From positions 1-55,532 of the IMG/VR virus record IMGVR_UViG_3300015241_000005: a stretch of DNA of 55,532 nucleotides; one strand, written 5' to 3'. Shown piece by piece: positions 40,172 to 48,180 of the stretch. The notes beneath the pieces were generated by a model that ran no database searches, was not told where the DNA came from, and saw nothing but the letters and a program-made list of their open reading frames with translations. Made by a program: the position numbers and the translations under genes. The first letter of the stretch is position 1; each line of letters begins with the position of its first letter. The stretch is from a virus.

Positions 40172-40930
40172 TTATCTCCAAAGACGGTTAATTTGTTTTT
40201 GCGCTTCTATATTAAAATACATGGGTATTCTTATAGTAGTTTTTTCGGCAGCTTCCCGGCTAAAATGTGTAGCTGATATTTCTTTATTGCTTCCAGATCT
40301 GCTAACATAAATAAGTTTGGACCTGATTTTAATTTTACCTTTTTTAGATTTAGAAATGCCTGTAACCAATCGATAGAAATTACGGCCATTAATTTTTACT
40401 TTTTGAAGCTTTCCCATACTAAGCGCCATATATGCTGCCGCTACAATTCTGCTTTTTGCAGTACCATTATGGGTAAAAACACCTTTGATCGTATTGGCGT
40501 TCTTCCAGCGTCTTTTACCAGCTACAGTATTATCCAGACTACCTCCTGTACGAGCTGCTTTCAAATAATCTAAACCTTTATCTATTTTGCCTCCTTCTTC
40601 CTGGATTTCCATATTAGCAACCGCTGTACGAGCCTTCAGTTCGTTCTTACCGCCTCCTTCCGCAGTCATGCCTACTTCGGCCTGCATGGAATTTATATTC
40701 CATCCTGTGGCCCTATTGACCCCTGAGAACCTTTTAAAGAATGTAGGGGACCGCCTGATAAAGTTTTTAGTAGCTGATTCGTCGAGCGTACGTGTCTTAA
40801 CATCAAAAGCCGCGGCATTAAGTGTACCTCGGATTGCCAGAGGTAATGCCGATTTATGTAGTTGTTCCAGTTTATTCACCAGCACTACACAAGCCTGTGT
40901 ATTAACATTAAAAACATTTTGCATTGCCAT
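40172..40930 (-). CDS. Minor tail protein Z-like
   Basis: A basic protein of 252 residues. KSALPLAIRGTLNAAAFDVK, followed by IRRSPTFFKR, is the pattern of the GPZ/prophage minor tail protein family, involved in tail completion in lambda-type systems. Here it lies between fibre and gpN-like genes, an unusual place. It overlaps the next gene by one base (TAATG-type junction). Confidence 0.6.
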   Translation of the reverse strand: MAMQNVFNVNTQACVVLVNKLEQLHKSALPLAIRGTLNAAAFDVKTRTLDESATKNFIRRSPTFFKRFSGVNRATGWNINSMQAEVGMTAEGGGKNELKARTAVANMEIQEEGGKIDKGLDYLKAARTGGSLDNTVAGKRRWKNANTIKGVFTHNGTAKSRIVAAAYMALSMGKLQKVKINGRNFYRLVTGISKSKKGKIKIRSKLIYVSRSGSNKEISATHFSREAAEKTTIRIPMYFNIEAQKQINRLWR

Positions 40931-41685
40931 TATACAAAATATAAATCAATAATTTGAGAAGGCCAATCAGTTGGTGATGACATTCCCGATATTATGCGCG
41001 TATCGGCAATATATGCCGGCATAATCATTTTCTGCTGATTATCACCATCACCATTAGTCACATACATTGTTAAATATTTTGGAACTGTAGGAACCACGGT
41101 GGTAGTTAACGGTAAATAAAAGAATGGGTCTGATCCTAAAATATCACTCGCTGAAAAAGATAAATGCCCAGAAGCCGGAGTACCACCTCCAAAACTATAT
41201 GCTTTTACGCCAACTTGATTTAAAATTAATAACAGTTCATCACCCGAATTAAATCCAGTAGGCGAGGTAAATGGATAAGAAGGAGAAGATGTTGAGCCTT
41301 TAAAAGTATAGGTTACCGCCGGGTTATATGTACCTGCTACTTTTGCAAATATAAAATATTTATCCGGTAGCTTTGTAATATCCAAGTTAAGCCCAAATGT
41401 AGTGCTGGCAAGCGTTAAATTCTGTTCAATATCATTTTGAATATTAGGCAATTTTTGTAAAGCGGAAAGAAATTGATAGGTTGTAGCTTCATTATCTGGA
41501 ATACCATTAGTACCTCCCAATACTACATCTATTATTTTAAAAATATTTACCAGTACATCATTATAAACCTGTTCTACAACGGCTGTGCCTTGTTGAGATC
41601 CTGTCTCATTAATAATAGAGCCATCTGGATAGTCAGCATTTATTAATATAGGAGTTAATAACTGATTATCTTTTAGTGATCTCAT
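40930..41685 (-). CDS. Tail fibre protein B (251 aa)
   Basis: The first 90 residues (ADYPDGSIINETGSQQGTAV through FLSALQKL) match the beginning of the neighbouring fibre protein in layout, suggesting a shared baseplate-binding domain. The C-terminal part is beta-rich with FGGGTPASGHLSFSASDILG. ATGA overlap with the upstream fibre gene. Confidence 0.65.
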   Translation of the reverse strand: MRSLKDNQLLTPILINADYPDGSIINETGSQQGTAVVEQVYNDVLVNIFKIIDVVLGGTNGIPDNEATTYQFLSALQKLPNIQNDIEQNLTLASTTFGLNLDITKLPDKYFIFAKVAGTYNPAVTYTFKGSTSSPSYPFTSPTGFNSGDELLLILNQVGVKAYSFGGGTPASGHLSFSASDILGSDPFFYLPLTTTVVPTVPKYLTMYVTNGDGDNQQKMIMPAYIADTRIISGMSSPTDWPSQIIDLYFV

Positions 41686-42734
41686 AATTGAACTACCTCC
41701 AAGTGTACTTTTAAATTTTGAATAGAAGAAGTTATTTCAACAATTGACCAGGAAAAAGTAGTTGATGTTAACGGTTTAAAAACCGGAGAACCTATATCAT
41801 TGTCGAAATTGATATTACCCGCTGATTCAATTGATGAGTTGACCTTAAAATTTACACCGGTCATAGCGTGCGCAAATGTAACCAATACTATACTTTCGCC
41901 GGTAGCTGTTAATGTAACCTGCGCCGAAATTATATCTCCTGAGCAAGTTAAAAAGGTGCCAACGGGCGTTCCATTCACATCTAATCCTGTAAACCAACCT
42001 ATGTTCTTTATGGGACTTGAAAACCCATCAAGTGCGGTTTTATCAGCAGCGGACATTAGTCCTGGCGTACTATGCGTAGCAAAATAAGGAATCGCTGCGG
42101 TAGAATCTGTTACGCGTTTCGTAAAAATGTATTTATTACTTGCGGGAGTTGTAGCCAATGTAACTGAAGTTCCGGTATCCTCAGCTGCGTTGTTCGCTGC
42201 TTTCAGATAGGCATTTTCATTAACTACAACGTTTATATTATCCGCTGTAACAAGCCTGATCAGCTGTACTCCACCGGAAGTACGAACCAGCATTACATAA
42301 TCTCCGTTTTTATACTGGCTTGTAAGCGCTATATTCAGCGCGGTAGGTCCGGTACCTTTAATTTGGGTTTCTGTGGCATAATCCGCACCCGCTTTGCAAA
42401 TTAGTTTTTCATTAAGTTGCAATATCTGCAATGCTGTAGGTATTTGTAGAACACCAGTAGTCGTAGTAAGCGGTAATATAAAATCTGATTTTGAAGCCAG
42501 CGCTTTACAAGCTTGTACAAATTGATAACCATTAACTTCATTATCAAAGTCAGCGTTAAAGGTAAGACCAGCTAAACGCATCAGTTTATCAAAAAATTCA
42601 TAAATATCACTGGTTGTAACCTGTATAAGCGGAAAACCGTCACCAGTACCCGAATCATCTTTAACCTGCCCATTCGGGTAAGCTGTAAGATTTGAATCAT
42701 CAATATTCGCCTGGGTATTTTTACTGATTGCCAT
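41682..42734 (-). CDS. Tail fibre protein A (350 aa)
   Basis: The N-terminal domain (TAYPNGQVKDDSGTGDGFPL, then EVNGYQFVQACKAL) is paralogous to that of the following fibre. The centre repeats short beta modules and has THSTPGLMSAADKTALDGF, a tail-fibre repeat. The C-terminus is a beta domain of about 100 residues. It follows the baseplate wedge genes as in Mu, where fibre S comes after gp48. Confidence 0.75.
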   Translation of the reverse strand: MAISKNTQANIDDSNLTAYPNGQVKDDSGTGDGFPLIQVTTSDIYEFFDKLMRLAGLTFNADFDNEVNGYQFVQACKALASKSDFILPLTTTTGVLQIPTALQILQLNEKLICKAGADYATETQIKGTGPTALNIALTSQYKNGDYVMLVRTSGGVQLIRLVTADNINVVVNENAYLKAANNAAEDTGTSVTLATTPASNKYIFTKRVTDSTAAIPYFATHSTPGLMSAADKTALDGFSSPIKNIGWFTGLDVNGTPVGTFLTCSGDIISAQVTLTATGESIVLVTFAHAMTGVNFKVNSSIESAGNINFDNDIGSPVFKPLTSTTFSWSIVEITSSIQNLKVHLEVVQL

Positions 42735-42743
42735 GCCTTAAAT

Positions 42744-43541
42744 TTAAGTAAAATTTACAATTAAAAAAGCAACTGTATGCGCAGGTTTTAATTTTAATAT
42801 TAAACGCCTGAACTCTGTCTGCCTGTATTGACTTACATTAGCTAATGTACTTATAGTTTCCCCTGAAATAAAAAAAGTAGGCCATAAATTACCACCTAAA
42901 TTATATTGCTCTGGTCTTTCCTCATTAGCTACTACTTGGTAAGAAGCGCCGCCTAATTGCGTTTGTGATCCTAATTGCGTTTGTGGCGCTATAAATCGTA
43001 ATTGCGTTGTTGCAGTAACTGTCCCTAATATATCAGCAGGTGTTTTCTGATAAAGATTGCCCCCACCATCAAAAAAAATATTTTGATAAACACGCACATC
43101 AAATCCGGCCTGCCTGAGCATTCCTTCTATGTACGTAGGTGATTGCCGGCCCAATAAGTTTTGCGGAAACGCCATGGCCTGATAAATATTAGCCATGCGC
43201 TGTTGCAGAGTAAGCGAAGCATTAAAAGGTATTCCGTACCTGTATTCCCACAAATCTGCGTCTCCCGAATCGAAATTTATATTATCGGGGAATGTCGCAT
43301 CTATAGAAGCCGCAGCATCTAAAGCCATTTGTACCAACGAAAGATTTATACCGGCATGTAGCGCTGCAAACTTACCTCCTTCCGGGAGATTCCATGCCCG
43401 TCCGGTAGGATAAAGGAGAGCCACCATCTTAAAGAAATCTACCTGAGTAATAGTGGTAGTTTGTGGGAGACGATGCGGCGTACTGAGCCCGTGTGGGGTG
43501 TTTAAACCATGTTGCGTGCTATCGTCAGTTACCTGATACAT
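42744..43541 (-). CDS. Baseplate protein, Mu gp48/YmfQ-like
   Basis: A 265-residue protein with FFKMVALLYPTGRAWNLPEG and DADLWEYRYGIPFNASLTLQ, the LLPpGrAW and W-E-yGl signature of the gp48/YmfQ (DUF2313) family. The first 25 residues contain a repeated HGL/TPH motif not typical of the family. It connects baseplate wedge to fibres. Confidence 0.75.
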   Translation of the reverse strand: MYQVTDDSTQHGLNTPHGLSTPHRLPQTTTITQVDFFKMVALLYPTGRAWNLPEGGKFAALHAGINLSLVQMALDAAASIDATFPDNINFDSGDADLWEYRYGIPFNASLTLQQRMANIYQAMAFPQNLLGRQSPTYIEGMLRQAGFDVRVYQNIFFDGGGNLYQKTPADILGTVTATTQLRFIAPQTQLGSQTQLGGASYQVVANEERPEQYNLGGNLWPTFFISGETISTLANVSQYRQTEFRRLILKLKPAHTVAFLIVNFT

Positions 43542-43542
43542 C

Positions 43543-44721
43543 TTAATTGTAAGTTACATTTCTTAAATAAGGAATATTAGCCAGAGAAAAAGTAAATATA
43601 TTTATTGGTACCCCATTCACAGACATGGTAAAAGCTAAAAATGTATTTGAATTACCTATCGTATCATTAACCACCGACTGTAACCGTACCGCTGTCAATG
43701 CATTATTTTGATCTCGCGGTAAATCGGCGCCGGCTATATAAGGCCGAATAGCATAAAGATAAGTTTGCAAATTAGTTGATATAGCCGCAGTTATTGATGG
43801 GCTGGTAGTTTGTAATCCTGTAATTATAACATCAACCGGTATCGGATTAATAGGCAATACTTCCAAATTAGCCTGAATAGGTAAACGCGCTCTTCCGATT
43901 GTTGGTACCGTCGTATCTGGATTAAAACGGATAACTGCGTCAACGTCGGTTAATAAACCCGCTGACGGCGTACCGTGGCCGTCTGTACTGTCCGCTGTAA
44001 CAGCCTCTACATAAACTTGTACCGTTCCGGCTTCCCCGTTTTTAACATAAGGAAAAACCCGGCGTACCCCATTAGCATCAGAACTCCATAACATATAATC
44101 TGTTTTAGAACCGCCCTGGGGTTGTAACCTGATCGCATTTAATATAGCTTGCCGGTAAACCTCTGTGGGCTCAGCATCAACCGGAGACTGCGTAACATCT
44201 GTAATCGTGATGCTGCTATTTACCCCGAGTATCGGAGCTGTAGGGGTTAGCGTATCTCCTATGTTTAATAGGTAAACCAAGCCATTGTTTAATGATCGAA
44301 TAGTAATGGCACCGGTACCAGCTGGCAACGTATAGGCGTTATCAATAATGAAAAGATTACCCGGCGCATTGCTGCCACCATCCGATAAGAAAGTAGTACC
44401 GGCATCAATAACGCTTCCGGCTATGCCCGTAACTTCGGCTAAGTAAATACCCTCTGTCGCAGGGAAAGGTTGTCTGTTTAAGTATATCTGTCCTTGGCGT
44501 TCTAACGTGCCGCCATTAACTGCGGTATCCGCTGTATCTGGAAACTGGTTATTTTGAATATCGTTGAGATACAGATATAGTAATTTCAACTGCGCAGCCA
44601 ATACAGAACTCATTGCATTAATAACAAATTTTATTAATGCAGATAAAATACCTAAACTGGTTTTAATATCCGTTACCAATTTGGTATAAAGCTGCTGTAT
44701 GGATGGGATAGGTTTGCTCAT
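43543..44721 (-). CDS. Baseplate J-like protein (Mu gp47)
   Basis: A 392-residue wedge protein with RQPFPATEGIYLAEVTGIAG, AGTTFLSDGG, EPTEVYRQAILNAIRLQPQG and a C-terminal IRFNPDTTVPTIGRARLPIQ, the baseplate J layout. It is ATGA-coupled to gp46-like. It joins hub and sheath initiator. Confidence 0.85.
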   Translation of the reverse strand: MSKPIPSIQQLYTKLVTDIKTSLGILSALIKFVINAMSSVLAAQLKLLYLYLNDIQNNQFPDTADTAVNGGTLERQGQIYLNRQPFPATEGIYLAEVTGIAGSVIDAGTTFLSDGGSNAPGNLFIIDNAYTLPAGTGAITIRSLNNGLVYLLNIGDTLTPTAPILGVNSSITITDVTQSPVDAEPTEVYRQAILNAIRLQPQGGSKTDYMLWSSDANGVRRVFPYVKNGEAGTVQVYVEAVTADSTDGHGTPSAGLLTDVDAVIRFNPDTTVPTIGRARLPIQANLEVLPINPIPVDVIITGLQTTSPSITAAISTNLQTYLYAIRPYIAGADLPRDQNNALTAVRLQSVVNDTIGNSNTFLAFTMSVNGVPINIFTFSLANIPYLRNVTYN

Positions 44722-45194
44722 ATCGTTTGGTTACTGATTAATTCGCCCGAGGCATTGTTCCAAATAAAACTCACAGTTACATCTTGGTTATTAGGTTGCG
44801 TAAGCGTTGCTGTCAGTTGTATTTTATTAGTAGCTAAAATTACAACATTTGTAGTTATGTTGGCTATTGATTTTAAATATTGTAAATCAGCATCAAAAGC
44901 CCGTTGAATAGCTACTCTACCTGAGCTGTTAAGCACATTTTGTCGCAACGCTAATTCGGTTTGCGAGTTAAACTGGCTTCCCGGATCATTAGGGAAGAGC
45001 AATGGATTGGCCCACCAATCTTCGCGGATAGTTCCGGCTGGTTCATTTCCTAACGTAGAGGCTTCTATATTCCCCCCAAATGCCGCAAGATAAACCTGGT
45101 TATACAGATATTCAATTAAAGCAATATCATCGCTCTGCACCGCTAATTCACCGCCTGAGCCTGCTTCGTAAATAAGTATGTCTTGCGTTATCAT
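44718..45194 (-). CDS. Baseplate sheath initiator, Mu gp46-like
   Basis: A 158-residue GP46-family protein: QSDDIALIEYLYNQVYLAAF, EPAGTIREDWWANPLLFPN and RVAIQRAFDADLQYLKSIAN. It is a functional counterpart of T4 gp25. ATGA overlap on both sides, the standard place between tape measure and J. Confidence 0.8.
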   Translation of the reverse strand: MITQDILIYEAGSGGELAVQSDDIALIEYLYNQVYLAAFGGNIEASTLGNEPAGTIREDWWANPLLFPNDPGSQFNSQTELALRQNVLNSSGRVAIQRAFDADLQYLKSIANITTNVVILATNKIQLTATLTQPNNQDVTVSFIWNNASGELISNQTI

Positions 45195-47074
45195 TGTTTC
45201 CCTGTTGTTGAGCCTTGGTGAAGCGATACTGGTATATGTGCCGGTGTTATTGTTTTTGAATTATCAATATGTCCGCCTGGATCATTGATGTGCAAATCGA
45301 TACGATTATTCGTCTTAGTTGTATCTGATTTAAGTGTAGCATCTTTTTCCGTTAACTGCGGATAAGTTTTAGCGTCTGGATTAGCCCCATACATTTTCGC
45401 AAAGCGAGTAGCCAGTGCGTTATCCGAATAATCAACTCCTGGAATATATTTTTTTTGATCAGCTACCCATTTTTCATAGGCCTTTTCTTCTTTCATATCC
45501 CCAACTCCGCCATTAAAAAATGGAGTTTTATTTGAATCACCACCATAGTGGTGTTGGCCAGCCTCGTATTCTTTAAATGCTCCCCATAATGACCATCCTG
45601 CCATAGCTGCTAATGCCGCTGGAATCACAAAAGTAGCTAAGGTCGCAAAGAATCCAGAAGCTGCGGTTTCGGCTAATGCAAACTCGGCTGTAACACCAGA
45701 AAGCGCACCCCCAAAACCCGTTACGGTAACAGCTTCGGTAGCTAAAGAAGTCGTGGCCACCGCAGCACTTTCAGCAAGCATTAGTTGATATCCGGCCCAT
45801 AATTTCATAACCGATGCTATCCCGGATACCGCAAACGCTAAAGGCGCTATGATTACCAATAAAGAACCAATCGCGCCTACCGTTAATAAAATAACCTTAG
45901 CTAATGTTGGATTATTATCTATCCATTTACCAAACCATTCGACTACGGGCTGTAACATTTTAGCGAGATTTACCAACACCGGCAATAGCGCTGCGCCTAC
46001 TTTTATGCCGAAATATTCCATCTCGTTTTTTAAAAGCTGTGATTGCGCTTTCATGGTATTAAGTTTATCTGCATATGCAGCCGCAAGATCAATTTCACTA
46101 TTTGCCATCCCCGCAAGATTGTTATTATAGGCTGCTTTACCGTTGCCGGTTAGCGAAATAACCGCAGCGAACGCTTGTACTTTACCCCACGCCTTAGCTA
46201 AGTTAACCCCGCGTTTTGTGCCCATATCCTCTACGGCTTTCATGGCATTTCCGAGATTTCCAAATTTGATAATCAATTCTCTTACATCCTTAACTCCCAA
46301 TTCGTGAAACAAATATTTCATACGGGTAGTTGGTTTTTCTAAAGCAAATACCGATGATCTCACCTGATTCATAGCTTGCGAGGCTGGTTCGCCCATTACC
46401 GTCATAGCTGCAGTGGCCGCTAAAAAGTCATTCAATTTTACACCCCCTGCATGTACCACATTAGCTGTTGCGCCAAAGGACTCCGACATTCCATCGATAG
46501 TTGTCTTACCAAGACGTACGGTTTCGAAAAGCATTGATGCAATCTTATTGGTGCTTAACCCTTCATCCCGGAAAACATTGATAGCACTGGTAAGCGCATC
46601 AGCTGCCTGGGTGGCTGTTCCGCGACCTGCTGTACCTAATATCGCGGATTTATTTAAAACATCCAAAGCCTGAGCTGCCGGGACGCCTGCGGATCTTATC
46701 TTATAAAGTGCATCGGTTAAATCGTGCAAAGGCATCGGAACTTTTACGAATACGTCCAACACTTCTTTACCCATCGATACCATACTTTCTTTAGTAGTAT
46801 CAACCAAAGTAGCAACAGTAGCCATCTGATCTTCAAAATCAATGGCCTCCTGCACCGCGCGATGTAGCGGAATCATGATAGCTGCGCCCATAACCCCGGC
46901 GGCTATTCCTATCTGAGAAGCGTTTGTTTGGATATTCTGCATACTGCGGGACATTGCAGCATATTTTTTTTGAGTTTCAGTGGCAAACTTAGAAACATTG
47001 CCACCCATTTTTGATACTACAGAACTTAATCTGTCAACGGCAGTAAATATAGTGGGTACGGTTAATGCTGCCAT
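45191..47074 (-). CDS. Tail tape measure protein
   Basis: A 627-residue protein with the TIGR01760-type core (EAIDFEDQMATVATLVDTTK, KIRSAGVPAAQALDVLNKSA, GTATQAADALTSAINVFRDE) and several hydrophobic stretches in the second half (ILLTVGAIGSLLVIIAPLAF). It sets tail length; at about 0.15 nm per residue this suggests a tail near 90-100 nm. Its ATG overlaps the frameshift product's stop (TAATG). Confidence 0.9.
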   Translation of the reverse strand: MAALTVPTIFTAVDRLSSVVSKMGGNVSKFATETQKKYAAMSRSMQNIQTNASQIGIAAGVMGAAIMIPLHRAVQEAIDFEDQMATVATLVDTTKESMVSMGKEVLDVFVKVPMPLHDLTDALYKIRSAGVPAAQALDVLNKSAILGTAGRGTATQAADALTSAINVFRDEGLSTNKIASMLFETVRLGKTTIDGMSESFGATANVVHAGGVKLNDFLAATAAMTVMGEPASQAMNQVRSSVFALEKPTTRMKYLFHELGVKDVRELIIKFGNLGNAMKAVEDMGTKRGVNLAKAWGKVQAFAAVISLTGNGKAAYNNNLAGMANSEIDLAAAYADKLNTMKAQSQLLKNEMEYFGIKVGAALLPVLVNLAKMLQPVVEWFGKWIDNNPTLAKVILLTVGAIGSLLVIIAPLAFAVSGIASVMKLWAGYQLMLAESAAVATTSLATEAVTVTGFGGALSGVTAEFALAETAASGFFATLATFVIPAALAAMAGWSLWGAFKEYEAGQHHYGGDSNKTPFFNGGVGDMKEEKAYEKWVADQKKYIPGVDYSDNALATRFAKMYGANPDAKTYPQLTEKDATLKSDTTKTNNRIDLHINDPGGHIDNSKTITPAHIPVSLHQGSTTGKQ

Positions 47075-47729
47075 TATTTTTTATTTAACGCCTTGATGGC
47101 CTCCTGCTGTCTTTCTATTTCATTATACCAAAATATAATACCATGATAGTCTTTAGCATCAACAAACATACCTTCGATATACTGAGGCGATGCCCAACTA
47201 TAATTACTGCACAAAGGCAATATAGCATTGTCCAGGCTTGCAGCCTCGCCGGGACCTACTGAAAAAGCCCCACTACCTCATCGATAGTTTGAATATCTGT
47301 CTTACACTCGCTGATCTTATCCAATAAAGCTACCGAGCCTATGCCCGTATAATAAGTACTTAGGATATTAGCAAAACCAATCGGGTTTTTACCAATATCA
47401 AACCCCTTTGTTAGTTGGGCCAGTGTGCTTTTCGTGATACGGGTTTTAAAAACGATCTTCTCCGTATTGAAATTACCACCTTCACTTAACAAAGGTTTTT
47501 TCAAAGTTAAAACAGGCGCATCCAAATCGGATAGATCAAGTAGCCCGCGTTTAACCGCTTTAAGGATATTTCTAAAATCCTTTGGGATGTCCAAATACTG
47601 ATCAGATGCACGATCATCGGATATCACGATATCCTGATGATATTCAATAAAAGCCTTGATCTCGGGAATTGCGGCTTCTTCGGCTACTAAAAATTGTTCG
47701 CCTTGTACTTTTTCGATTTCTTTAGTCAT
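47074..47729 (-). CDS. Tail assembly chaperone, -1 frameshift fusion (about 218 aa)
   Basis: Ribosomes slipping back one base in the T5 run at 47262-47266 would leave the 157-residue frame after Phe156 and read 62 further residues, SVGPGEAASLDNAILPLCSN to KALNKK, ending in the TAATG junction with the tape measure gene. The second frame is open with protein-like composition. It is the gpGT-type product that loads the tube protein on the tape measure. Confidence 0.75.
47230..47270 (-). promoter_or_regulatory. Programmed -1 ribosomal frameshift signal
   Basis: Minus-strand GGGCTTTTTC (slip site, 47270-47261) is followed after six bases by a stem GTCC-AGGCT/AGCCT-GGAC with a bulge CGGCG and a GCA loop (47255-47230). 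A T run plus a stem 5-8 bases downstream is the standard arrangement for bacterial -1 frameshifting. Confidence 0.7.
47256..47729 (-). CDS. Tail assembly chaperone, short form (157 aa)
   Basis: The gpG-equivalent made without frameshifting. It has an acidic N-terminus and PVLTLKKPLLSEGGNFNTEK, then FKTRITKSTLAQLTKGF. It lies between tail tube and tape measure as in most tailed phages. It ends DEVVGLFQ and a TAG placed just after the slip site. Confidence 0.75.
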   Translation of the reverse strand: MTKEIEKVQGEQFLVAEEAAIPEIKAFIEYHQDIVISDDRASDQYLDIPKDFRNILKAVKRGLLDLSDLDAPVLTLKKPLLSEGGNFNTEKIVFKTRITKSTLAQLTKGFDIGKNPIGFANILSTYYTGIGSVALLDKISECKTDIQTIDEVVGLFQ

Positions 47730-47747
47730 GAGGGTTTTTATTGGGTA

Positions 47748-48149
47748 TTATGATATTAATTCCAGCTGTCCGCTGCCTTGTACTTTTAAAGGCATTGTGC
47801 CGGTATTACTGTCAAATTTAAGTTCACCTATAGGAGTTCCTAAGCCTTTATAGATAGCACCGGAAATCATCTCCCAGGTCCAGGTAGAAAGTTGAGGTTG
47901 GGCTGCGAGGGCTGCAGTTCCATCAAATTCATTCCCGCTAACCATATCTACGGCCACGGGGCCATCACAACTCCAGGGTTCTACCGATTTCACGATTATA
48001 GCCTGGCCGTTACCGGTCATGGTTATCTCATTACGGATACCGCCTTTATCCAAGTTAAATGATTCTTTGGCTTTTGGAGAAAACCTGAAAGATCCTAATA
48101 CAGGATCGGTACAGGTTATTGTTTTTACGTCACCGGCTATGAAACTCAT
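47748..48149 (-). CDS. Tail tube protein
   Basis: A 133-residue beta-rich protein (MSFIAGDVKTITCTDPVLGS, RNEITMTGNGQAIIVKSVEP) following the sheath gene and before the chaperone, the position of Mu gpM. The inner tube through which DNA passes. The family match is by pattern and place. Confidence 0.75.
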   Translation of the reverse strand: MSFIAGDVKTITCTDPVLGSFRFSPKAKESFNLDKGGIRNEITMTGNGQAIIVKSVEPWSCDGPVAVDMVSGNEFDGTAALAAQPQLSTWTWEMISGAIYKGLGTPIGELKFDSNTGTMPLKVQGSGQLELIS

Positions 48150-48180
48150 CGTTTGATTTTTTAAGTTTTAAATATTTTTG

